This document shows positions 7,432 through 12,835 of a stretch of 17,631 nucleotides of DNA, one piece after another. The notes under the pieces were generated by a model, which ran no database searches, had not been told where the DNA came from, and worked only from the letters and a program-made list of their open reading frames with translations. Made by a program: the position numbers and the translations under genes. How positions within the stretch are numbered: position 1 is the stretch's first letter; every line of letters starts with the position of its first letter. Source of the DNA: Candidatus Latescibacteria bacterium 4484_181 (GTDB lineage Bacteria > Latescibacterota > MVCY01); the NCBI GenBank assembly GCA_002049985.1, contig MVCY01000013.1:1-17631 (forward strand), read 5' to 3'.

Positions 7432-7991
7432 TTAAGCACCTTTTTGAGTTTCTTCTCCAACATCTTCCTCGCCCGGAAAAGACGAACCTTCACTGTCCCA
7501 ATTGGCAAAAGCAGGATATCTGCAATCTGTTCGTAGGAGAGATCTTGAAAATAATAGAGGACGATGATTATACGATATTTCTCTGGAAGTTCGTCCACAG
7601 CCCGATGCAGCAGGTTGTGCGTCTCCTGCTTTTCCATCTGCTCAAGGGCCGAAGGGCCAGAATCGGGAATTTCTCTGAATTGCTCCGACGGCGCCTCCCT
7701 TTTTCGGCAGCGCCTTCTCCTCCTGCTTCTTGCTATGCACTGACTGGAGACAATTCTGTAGAGCCAGGTTTTGAGGCTACATTCCCCGCGGAAGTAGGGG
7801 AGGGACTCAAATAGGTTCAAGAAACTCTCCTGGGCAGCATCCTTAGCATCTTCTTCATTGTGAAGCATCTGGTAGGACAGGTTATAGACCATTACCTCGT
7901 ACCTTTGGATTATCTCCCGAAGGGTTTCTCTGTCGCCCTCCAGACACCTTTGAAGCAGTTCCGCATCCCTGTCCACAACTTGGGGCTCCAC
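7428..7991 (-). CDS. RNA polymerase ECF-type sigma factor
   Basis: An intact ECF sigma factor of up to 187 residues. Region 2 spans about 26-93 (YEVMVYNLSYQMLHNEEDAKDAAQESF and LKTWLYRIVSSQC); a basic linker RSRRRRRCRKRE follows; region 4 spans about 125-180 (DELPEKYRIIIVLYYFQDLS, then the HTH YEQIADILLLPIGTVKVRLFRARKML). It directs RNA polymerase to an unidentified regulon. The first codon is GTG 7991, directly after an in-frame TAA; its only ribosome-binding-like stretch (AAGAAGGTGG) is about 15 bases away. GTG 7976 has GGAG 9 bases upstream and would begin at the usual ECF start (VDRDAELLQRC...), so 7976 is a serious alternative. The gene overlaps the anti-sigma-like gene by four bases and lies 63 bases after the small SHOCT gene. 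Confidence 0.93.
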   Translation of the reverse strand: MEPQVVDRDAELLQRCLEGDRETLREIIQRYEVMVYNLSYQMLHNEEDAKDAAQESFLNLFESLPYFRGECSLKTWLYRIVSSQCIARSRRRRRCRKREAPSEQFREIPDSGPSALEQMEKQETHNLLHRAVDELPEKYRIIIVLYYFQDLSYEQIADILLLPIGTVKVRLFRARKMLEKKLKKVLK

Positions 7992-8054
7992 TTAAACAGA
8001 TAGGTTCCACCTTCTTATTTAATTAGAGACCTCTGCTGAGCAAATGTTTCATTT

Positions 8055-8411
8055 TTATTCAAGCCAGATTTCCACGCGGTCGCTGCCCTGCTCGACTTCC
8101 ACAAGCTTTCCCACTTCGCCCGATTCTACCTCCCGGAGGACCTGCTCTGGATTGATGCCCTTCTGGACCATCTGTTTGCGAGTATGGGGAGGGATAAATT
8201 TCATCCCAAACCGGAACAGAGAAAGCGGAATGTTGAGCTTGGCAATCTCTTTGCCTTTTTCGGCTACTCTGATGCGTAACCACCTGGCCTTTCTGGCCCC
8301 CTCCTCCTTGGACTGCGACTCCTCCAGAGCCTCGATGAGCTTAGCTGCCTCGTCAACGCTGATCTTACCCTCCTCTAGCATCTTCAGAATTCTCATCCTT
8401 TCTTCGTTCAT
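8055..8411 (-). CDS. Small SHOCT-like domain protein
   Basis: The 118-residue protein begins with a SHOCT-like helical hairpin (ERMRILKMLEEGKISVDEAA, followed by KLIEALEE), the N-terminal module known from YvlB/LiaX-type proteins. A C-terminal part follows with IRVAEKGKEIAKLNIPLSLF, GINPEQVLREVESGEVGKLV and the closing strand DRVEIWLE. It has no signal peptide or membrane helix, so it is cytosolic. Its role is unknown; short SHOCT modules are thought to mediate oligomerisation or docking. GGGGAG lies 6 bases before ATG 8411. Genes on both sides in transcription order are a SHOCT+DUF4097 protein and the ECF sigma factor, all on the same strand, which suggests an accessory role in that regulatory circuit. 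Confidence 0.82.
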   Translation of the reverse strand: MNEERMRILKMLEEGKISVDEAAKLIEALEESQSKEEGARKARWLRIRVAEKGKEIAKLNIPLSLFRFGMKFIPPHTRKQMVQKGINPEQVLREVESGEVGKLVEVEQGSDRVEIWLE

Positions 8412-8449
8412 CTCTGTCTCCCCTATGCCTGTTTAGCGGTGTAACATGG

Positions 8450-8458
8450 AGTTCAACT
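8450..8458. promoter_or_regulatory. AGTT-C-AACT palindrome upstream of small SHOCT gene
   Basis: This 9-base palindrome is 39 bases upstream of ATG 8411 and shares its core with the palindrome at 6150-6160 upstream of the DUF4097 gene. A weak hairpin (AAGGCA 8465-8470 with TGCCTT 8479-8484) lies next to it. Both sit in a 127-base gap, which suggests an internal promoter or processing site in the cluster. Confidence 0.25.
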
Positions 8459-8538
8459 ATTGTTAAGGCATGGTCTCTTGCCTTGTAGAAGTCCAAAGTT
8501 ACGAAGGGATTCCTCAGTTTCTCTCCCGCTGTTCTCCT

Positions 8539-9453
8539 TTATCTGTTTCGAAGGCTCACATCTCCGCCTTGGGAGGTGAGGCTGATCTGGGCTCCTCCTC
8601 CGCCGAGGCTGCCCTTCAGTCTGTGCCGGAGTCTGTGCTTCCTCTTTTCCGCAACCTCCAGCGGAAGGTCAGTATGGACCTCGCCCCCCAAGGTTTCTAT
8701 CTGGACATCAAAGGCAGAGTCAGGTGAGAGTTTCAGGGAGACATCACCACCCAGGGACCGCAGGTTAAGCCTGCCGTCCTTCACTGTGCCCATAGTGACA
8801 TCTATGTCGCCTGCATGGCTGGCAACCTCCAGTGCCGGGGAGTCAACATTCTCCAATTTCACATCGCCGCCGGTAGCATGGACTTCTATCGCTCCTTCAA
8901 GTTGTGCCCCGCGGAAGTCACCTCCCCGCACCTTTGCCTTCAGCGAAAGGGAGACCCCTTCAACCGAGATATCACCTCCGCCAGAGGTGAGTCTAAGGGC
9001 AGAAATTGCTGGTGGGACTTCCAGTTCCAGGTCTGCACCTCCAGCAGATATCTCCACCCGCCGCTCATCTTTATCTATCTTGCATCGATAGAGAGCAGCC
9101 CTGAGCTTGAGTTCAGGGTCTTGGCTCCTGGAGATTTTGAGGTCACCACCACCGACAGTGATCTGTAATTCCGTTCCCTCGGAGACTTCTATTGTTCGCT
9201 CTGTTGAACCTTGGAAAGGAGCTTTGCCTGTAAAGAGACCACCTTCCCGTATCAATGCCCATTTTGGTCGTTTCTTCCCAAAAGGCCATCCTTCTCTGTC
9301 CCAAGGCCACCTCCGCTCCGGCTCCTCTTTGGCCACTCCCGGAATCCGGTTTTTCTTGCTCTCTTCTAAAGCCTCCAGAAGTTCTTCTGCTTCTTCGGCA
9401 GAGATCTTGCCTTCCGAAAGCATCTGTAAGATTTTTCTCTTCTCTTCGTCCAT
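8539..9453 (-). CDS. SHOCT-like + DUF4097 beta-repeat protein (Gly-Asp ladder)
   Basis: The protein is 304 residues. Residues 1-33 are a SHOCT-like helical hairpin (KRKILQMLSEGKISAEEAEE then LLEALEESKK), about 34-75 a charged linker rich in W, R and E, and about 85-304 a DUF4097-type beta-repeat domain. The ladder residues are G-D/G-A/G-E rather than N-G: GGGD at 104, GGAD at 141, GGGD at 161, GGD at 179 and 197, AGD at 216, GGD at 237, GGE at 258 and GGD at 298, spaced mostly 18-21 residues. The architecture matches YvlB/LiaX-like proteins of Gram-positives, some of which take part in envelope-stress sensing; transferring that role here is inference. No signal peptide or membrane helix is present. 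AGGAGG lies 9 bases before ATG 9453. It follows the DUF2089 gene by 79 bases. Confidence 0.85.
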   Translation of the reverse strand: MDEEKRKILQMLSEGKISAEEAEELLEALEESKKNRIPGVAKEEPERRWPWDREGWPFGKKRPKWALIREGGLFTGKAPFQGSTERTIEVSEGTELQITVGGGDLKISRSQDPELKLRAALYRCKIDKDERRVEISAGGADLELEVPPAISALRLTSGGGDISVEGVSLSLKAKVRGGDFRGAQLEGAIEVHATGGDVKLENVDSPALEVASHAGDIDVTMGTVKDGRLNLRSLGGDVSLKLSPDSAFDVQIETLGGEVHTDLPLEVAEKRKHRLRHRLKGSLGGGGAQISLTSQGGDVSLRNR

Positions 9454-9532
9454 TGCCTTTTCCTCCTCGCTCTAACAATCTCAAGAAGATGGTGCTCGTA
9501 ACGAACAGAGAAAAAAAGTGATTGCTTTTCCC

Positions 9533-9913
9533 TTATCTCTTCAGCGCCTTCAGCATTTGTGCTGCTTCGTTGGGACTGATCTTCCCGTCGTCAAGCATTT
9601 GCAGGATCTCTTGGCGCTTGATACGGCTCTCTGGCTCTTCCTCTGCCCTCACCTCGTAACCCAGCTCTCGGATCACCTGGTTGAGCCGGTTTCTAATGGT
9701 GGGGTAGGATATGCCCAACTCTCGCTCCATCTCTTTAATATTGCCCCGGCATCTAACGAAAATCTCCAGGAACCTCAAGCTGTCTGGCGAGAGCTTACAG
9801 AATGTGCAGGGAGAATAGTGCCCCTCAATCACAGTACCGCAACTTGGGCAGCTTAGCCTTGTTACTTCTAAATGTGCTCCACAACTGGGACACCTTTCCA
9901 GGATTTTCCGCAT
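9533..9913 (-). CDS. DUF2089 family zinc-ribbon/HTH regulator with SHOCT-like tail
   Basis: The 126-residue protein has a zinc ribbon C8-x2-C11 ... C22-x2-C25 (CPSCGAHLEVTRLSCPSCG), plus C36 and C39. A helix-turn-helix lies at about 57-84 (RGNIKEMERELGISYPTIRN, then RLNQVIRELGY), and a SHOCT-like hairpin at 97-126 (RQEILQMLDDGKISPNEAAQ, then MLKALKR). This is the DUF2089 layout, predicted to bind DNA. ATG 9913 is chosen over ATG 9946 because AAGGGG lies 8 bases upstream and the protein then begins directly before the zinc ribbon. It is the first gene of the cluster, behind a near-consensus promoter at 9953-9981 with a palindrome between promoter and start, consistent with autoregulation. The shared SHOCT module suggests it may sense or bind the SHOCT proteins encoded next. 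Confidence 0.9.
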   Translation of the reverse strand: MRKILERCPSCGAHLEVTRLSCPSCGTVIEGHYSPCTFCKLSPDSLRFLEIFVRCRGNIKEMERELGISYPTIRNRLNQVIRELGYEVRAEEEPESRIKRQEILQMLDDGKISPNEAAQMLKALKR

Positions 9914-9925
9914 TTTCAGCCCCTT

Positions 9926-9941
9926 TTTCCATATTTGGAAA
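9926..9941. promoter_or_regulatory. Palindrome in DUF2089 leader, candidate operator
   Basis: TTTCCA-N4-TGGAAA is a perfect inverted repeat with 6-bp arms. It lies just downstream of the -10 element at 9953-9958, over or next to the expected transcription start and before the ribosome binding site, a natural repressor position. The DUF2089 protein itself is the obvious candidate ligand, but that is inference. Confidence 0.4.
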
Positions 9942-9952
9942 GCCAACTTTAA

Positions 9953-9981
9953 ATATTAATACGAAGCACTAAAAATGTCAA
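9953..9981 (-). promoter_or_regulatory. Sigma-70 promoter of DUF2089/SHOCT/DUF4097 cluster
   Basis: On the minus strand TTGACA (9976-9981) and TAATAT (9953-9958) are spaced by 17 bases, about 40 bases upstream of ATG 9913. This is a near-consensus housekeeping promoter, so the first genes of the cluster should be expressed by the main sigma factor unless repressed. Confidence 0.8.
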
Positions 9982-10048
9982 GCAAGAATCGAGAATGTTC
10001 TAAATTTTTTAACGAACTCTGAAAATATTGTTCTCCCAGCTAAGTATA

Positions 10049-10077
10049 TTGACTTTTCCGAATCGGGCAATTATCTT
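10049..10077 (+). promoter_or_regulatory. Sigma-70 promoter for ROK kinase operon
   Basis: TTGACT (10049-10054) and TATCTT (10072-10077) are spaced by 17 bases, five and four matches to consensus respectively. It is divergent from the DUF2089 promoter, 67 bases away. The leader to ATG 10202 would be about 115 bases, in which I see no obvious riboswitch. Confidence 0.5.
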
Positions 10078-10201
10078 TACAAAGTGTGTGAGCTTGACGG
10101 TCTTGCTCGGATTCAGACAAAGGGTTTAGCGCCCTTGTTTGGTTTATATGGTGGGCTTCAACTATTTCATAAGGCTGAGAAGTATTAATGGGAGGGGAAA
10201 G

Positions 10202-11161
10202 ATGGAGAAGCTATTTATCGGAGTGGATATCGGCGGGACAAATGTTGCCTCAGGTCTGGTAGATGAGGAGGGGAATCTGTTGCAGAGGGACAAACGGCCC
10301 ATACTAGCCGATGTAAGCCAAAAGACATCTCTCAGGCAGATTGTAGATGGCATCCGAGCGGTAGCAGAAAAAGAGGGTATTTCATTGAAGGAGATCGATG
10401 GGATAGGGATAGGATCTCCTGGACCCCTGGACCCCTTCCAGGGGGTGGCCTTCTCTCCGGTCAATCTGCCCACCTGGGGGACTGTGCCTCTGAAAAGGAT
10501 CATGGAAGAGGAGTTGAGTGTACCGGTCACCGTGGATAATGATGCCAATGTGGTGGCAGTGGGGGAGAGGTGGAAGGGGGCCGGCAGAGAGGTAGATGAC
10601 TTCCTCTGCGTCACTCTGGGCACAGGCATAGGTGGCGGTGCTATCTGTGGAGGTAGGCTACTTCACGGATTCAACGGAAATGCCGTTGAGATCGGACACA
10701 TAACTGTAGATTTCAACGGTCCCAGATGTGGTTGCGGTAATTACGGCTGCTTGGAGCTCTACGCTTCTGCCAACGCAATGGCGCGCCGCACCCGCCAGAG
10801 GATAGAAAGGGAGAAACCGGAGAGCCTACTGACCGAGGTAGAACAGATAACTAGTAGAACCGTGTTCGAAGCTGCCCAAAGGGGAGATAAGTTCGCCTTG
10901 GAGATGTTCCAGGAGACCGGCTTCTTCTTAGGAGTGGGATTGGTCACCGCCATCAATCTGCTCAATGTAGAGATGGTCGCTCTGACAGGAGGACTGGCGA
11001 ATGCTGGGGATCTCATCTTTGAGCCGGTGAGACGCACCATCCTGGAGAGAGGATTCCCAGGGGTTAAGGAGAAGGTGCGGGTGATCCCCACCGAACTGGG
11101 AGAGGATGCAGCGCTTCTAGGGTCGGCTAAGATTGCCATCGATGGAGGTGTCTTCATTTGA
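10202..11161 (+). CDS. ROK-family sugar kinase (probable glucokinase)
   Basis: The 319-residue kinase phosphorylates a hexose with ATP (glucokinase or related ROK sugar kinase), feeding glycolysis or amino-sugar use in the cytosol. Visible motifs are the N-terminal phosphate loop VDIGGTN (8-14), the catalytic-base region VDNDANVVAVGER (111-123, D114 as likely base), the second phosphate loop TLGTGIGGG (138-146), and the ROK zinc site H166, C176, C178, C183 within GHITVDFNGPRCGCGNYGCL, with E185 after it. ATG 10202 has GGAGGGG 5-6 bases upstream; an in-frame start at 10139 gives a tail unlike the family, so it is rejected. The stop overlaps the next start (TTGA). Substrate preference between glucose, mannose, fructose and N-acetyl sugars cannot be fixed from motifs alone, so no gene symbol is given. 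Confidence 0.93.
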   Translation: MEKLFIGVDIGGTNVASGLVDEEGNLLQRDKRPILADVSQKTSLRQIVDGIRAVAEKEGISLKEIDGIGIGSPGPLDPFQGVAFSPVNLPTWGTVPLKRIMEEELSVPVTVDNDANVVAVGERWKGAGREVDDFLCVTLGTGIGGGAICGGRLLHGFNGNAVEIGHITVDFNGPRCGCGNYGCLELYASANAMARRTRQRIEREKPESLLTEVEQITSRTVFEAAQRGDKFALEMFQETGFFLGVGLVTAINLLNVEMVALTGGLANAGDLIFEPVRRTILERGFPGVKEKVRVIPTELGEDAALLGSAKIAIDGGVFI

Positions 11162-11595
11162 AGTATCTTAGAACCTTGACAATCGGGTTATTCTGTCTGC
11201 TTATTTATGTATCTATCGGTATTGCAGAGACATTACCAGAGCGGACCGAGGTAAAATCCCCCACAGGGGCGGCGATCCGCTCTGCTCTGCTTCCTGGATG
11301 GGGGCAGTTCTACAACCGAAAGCCACTCAAGGGCTGTCTCATCCTCTGCGCAGAATCCTTTCTTCTCACCGAGATAATACTGGAAACACGAGACTCCAAT
11401 ATCAGCATCTCGGACCGCCGGCGCAGAAATACCTTCATCCTTTGGTGGTCAGGGATTAAGCTGTATGCCATCCTAGATGCCTATGTTGATGCTCACCTAT
11501 GCGGCCTGGGCAGAGAAGAAGGTATTCTGACCCTTGGTGTTATTCAAGACCCTGACGATTGCGGAGTTATGCTATTCTATCGGTTCTGTCTCTAA
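11158..11595 (+). CDS. Secreted DUF5683-type protein
   Basis: The 145-residue protein begins with a signal peptide (MKYLRTLTIGLFCLLIYVSI, with likely cleavage after GIA at 21-23). It then shows the DUF5683 signature: KSPTGAAIRSALLPGWGQFY followed by NRKPLKG. DUF5683 proteins occur in FCB-group and related Gram-negatives; their function is unknown. The C-terminus ends in hydrophobic aromatics (GVMLFYRFCL), compatible with an outer-membrane strand. The start is TTG 11158, overlapping the kinase stop as TTGA. GGAGGTG 7 bases upstream supports this rare start, and no in-frame ATG would keep the signal peptide. Translational coupling to a sugar kinase links expression but not obviously function. 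Confidence 0.85.
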   Translation: MKYLRTLTIGLFCLLIYVSIGIAETLPERTEVKSPTGAAIRSALLPGWGQFYNRKPLKGCLILCAESFLLTEIILETRDSNISISDRRRRNTFILWWSGIKLYAILDAYVDAHLCGLGREEGILTLGVIQDPDDCGVMLFYRFCL

Positions 11596-12094
11596 TGCAG
11601 ATTGCCGGACAGATATTGAAGGCATTGCGCCGTTTATGCAGGGTTATGCTGCCCCGGCGTATGTTTGCTATCCCTTATCACTTTGTTTTCAATCACCAGG
11701 CGTTTCTGAGTCGCACTGTGACGCTGCGCTGTTTGGACAATTGACACACTCTCAGCAGAGCCTCTATCCCTCGTTGCCGTAATCTCTCCCTTGTTTACCC
11801 CTCCCCACAGGAGAATATTTCCAGTTTGCCATTTTGACTCTTGACTGTCATTGTGGTAGCGGGCGTTGAACAATTGACAGACTGGAATCTATTTTCCCCG
11901 TGAAGTGATGGAAGCTTCTCTGCCCGCCCAAGCGCCCACAGTATTACCATAGTTGTTATTCGATTCGGGAGAGATTTGCCCTCTCTTGGATGTGGCACGG
12001 ATCTTGCTCCAAATTGATATAGAAAATCAGGCAACCGTTCAGCCGGGAAGGGACCCCCCTGTCCCAAAGGTTTTAGCAAAAGGAGGTGATTGGA
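11596..12094. other. Gene-free regulatory region before hsp20
   Basis: These 499 bases hold no credible gene; ORFs on either strand lack family character and ribosome binding sites. Visible elements are a nested stem-loop at 11626-11661 (GCGCCG 11627-11632 with CGGCGT 11655-11660, enclosing GCAG 11638-11641 with CTGC 11649-11652) just after the DUF5683 gene, without a T-tail. CAATTGACA occurs twice (11738-11746 and 11871-11879), the second as one arm of an imperfect inverted repeat with CTGTCATTG (11845-11853). A GAGAG/CTCTC repeat lies at about 11969-11985, and the sigma-54 promoter at 11993-12008. The length and layout suit an enhancer-dependent promoter. Confidence 0.55.
11993..12008 (+). 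promoter_or_regulatory. Sigma-54 (RpoN) promoter for hsp20
   Basis: TGGCACG (11993-11999), four bases, then TTGCT (12004-12008) match the sigma-54 consensus TGGCACG-N4-TTGCW at every fixed position, with GG and GC ten bases apart. Transcription should begin near 12019, about 75 bases before the Hsp20 ATG. Sigma-54 promoters need an AAA+ enhancer-binding protein; none is encoded in the window. Confidence 0.8.
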
Positions 12095-12547
12095 ATGGCA
12101 CTGACAAGATGGAGACCACTGAGAGACTTCCTAGACATCAGGGATGAGATCGACAGGATCTTTGACACCTTCCTGCCGGCCAGATTTGAGTCGGAATATC
12201 CTGCGACCACCACCTGGGTGCCCCGTGTGGACGTGGCTGAAACGGACACCGAAGTGGTTGTTACCACTGAGCTTCCAGGGGTCGACCGCAAGGATGTCAA
12301 ACTGAGCATCGAGGATAATGTTCTCACCATCAGCGGCGAAAAGAAGCAGGAAAAAGAGGCCAAGGATAAGAATTACCATTGCGTAGAAAGACGCTATGGA
12401 GCATTCCGCCGGTCTTTCACTCTGCCGGTCAGGATTCAGGCCAACAAAGTGAAGGCGACTTTTAAAGACGGGATCTTAACCATCAATTTGCCGAAGGCGG
12501 AGGAGGCAAAGACCAAGGAGATCCCCATTGAAATTCAAGCCAGTTAA
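12095..12547 (+). CDS. hsp20: Hsp20/alpha-crystallin small heat-shock protein
   Basis: The 150-residue ATP-independent holdase chaperone binds unfolding proteins and passes them to DnaK. An N-terminal arm with amphipathic helices (LRDFLDIRDEIDRIFDTFLP) is followed by the alpha-crystallin domain at about 43-135 (VDVAETDTEVVVTTELPGVD, VLTISGEKK, YGAFRRSFTLP, and GILTINLPKA at its end), and a C-terminal I-x-I anchor (IPIEI at about 143-147) that drives oligomer assembly. ATG 12095 follows AGGAGGTGA by 5-6 bases; an earlier in-frame GTG at 12086 lies within that ribosome binding site and is rejected. It is preceded by a sigma-54 promoter rather than a CIRCE or HspR site and followed by a terminator, so it is a single-gene unit ahead of dnaK. 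Confidence 0.95.
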   Translation: MALTRWRPLRDFLDIRDEIDRIFDTFLPARFESEYPATTTWVPRVDVAETDTEVVVTTELPGVDRKDVKLSIEDNVLTISGEKKQEKEAKDKNYHCVERRYGAFRRSFTLPVRIQANKVKATFKDGILTINLPKAEEAKTKEIPIEIQAS

Positions 12548-12551
12548 CCTA

Positions 12552-12594
12552 TAGTGTGCTGGACACCCAGATTCAGGTGTCCAAGTGTACACTA
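12552..12594 (+). other. Stem-loop immediately after hsp20
   Basis: TGGACACC (12560-12567) pairs with GGTGTCCA (12576-12583) over an 8-base loop, and an outer TAGTGT (12552-12557) pairs with ACACTA (12589-12594). AGTGTACACT (12584-12593) is itself a 10-base palindrome. There is no T-tract, so it is more likely an mRNA 3'-end stabiliser or protein-binding site than a terminator. Confidence 0.45.
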
Positions 12595-12655
12595 AAACCT
12601 CTGCTGGGGTTCCCTTCCCGGCGAGCTAAGGCCTGTCGAGGTTATCCCAGTGAAA

Positions 12656-12699
12656 GGCAGGGAATAGGCCGATGGAGTTGCCTTGTTCCCTGTCTTTTT
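12656..12699 (+). terminator. Rho-independent terminator after hsp20
   Basis: GGCAGGGAA (12656-12664) pairs with TTCCCTGTC (12686-12694, one G-T pair). An inner GGC/GCC extends the stem, and TTTTT follows at 12695-12699. It separates hsp20 from dnaK, which then needs its own promoter. Confidence 0.8.
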
Positions 12700-12704
12700 A
12701 TCTG

Positions 12705-12734
12705 TTGACCCTGTCGCGTTTTCCTGAATATACG
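12705..12734 (+). promoter_or_regulatory. Candidate dnaK promoter
   Basis: TTGACC (12705-12710) lies directly after the hsp20 terminator, with TATACG (12729-12734) at 18-base spacing, or AATATA (12727-12732) at 16. It is a reasonable but not strong sigma-70 match, with a leader of about 95 bases. I found no CIRCE (TTAGCACTC-N9-GAGTGCTAA) and no HspR-type repeat. Confidence 0.4.
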
Positions 12735-12835
12735 GCTCTTTCGGTCAAAGGGAGGTTCGTCTTCTTTTTTGCAGATTTGGACAGATTTGACGGCTTGAAG
12801 ACATATCCAGACATTATGATTCGGAGGTGAGAGAG

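Noticed and set aside
7308..7814. 168-codon ORF on the plus strand
   Set aside because: It is antisense to the intact sigma and anti-sigma-like genes, which explain the DNA fully.
8576..9091. 171-codon ORF on the plus strand
   Set aside because: It is a mirror frame of the DUF4097 repeat gene; its Ser/Pro-rich sequence reflects the repeated GGD codons on the other strand.
12827..12835. GTG 12827 as dnaK start
   Set aside because: This GTG is part of the GGAGGTG ribosome binding site for ATG 12836, which gives the normal DnaK N-terminus.
12548..12835. CIRCE or HspR operator before dnaK
   Set aside because: I searched for TTAGCACTC/GAGTGCTAA and CTTGAGT/ACTCAAG patterns and found none; a CTTGAA near 12792 is too close to the start to be a sigma-32 promoter.
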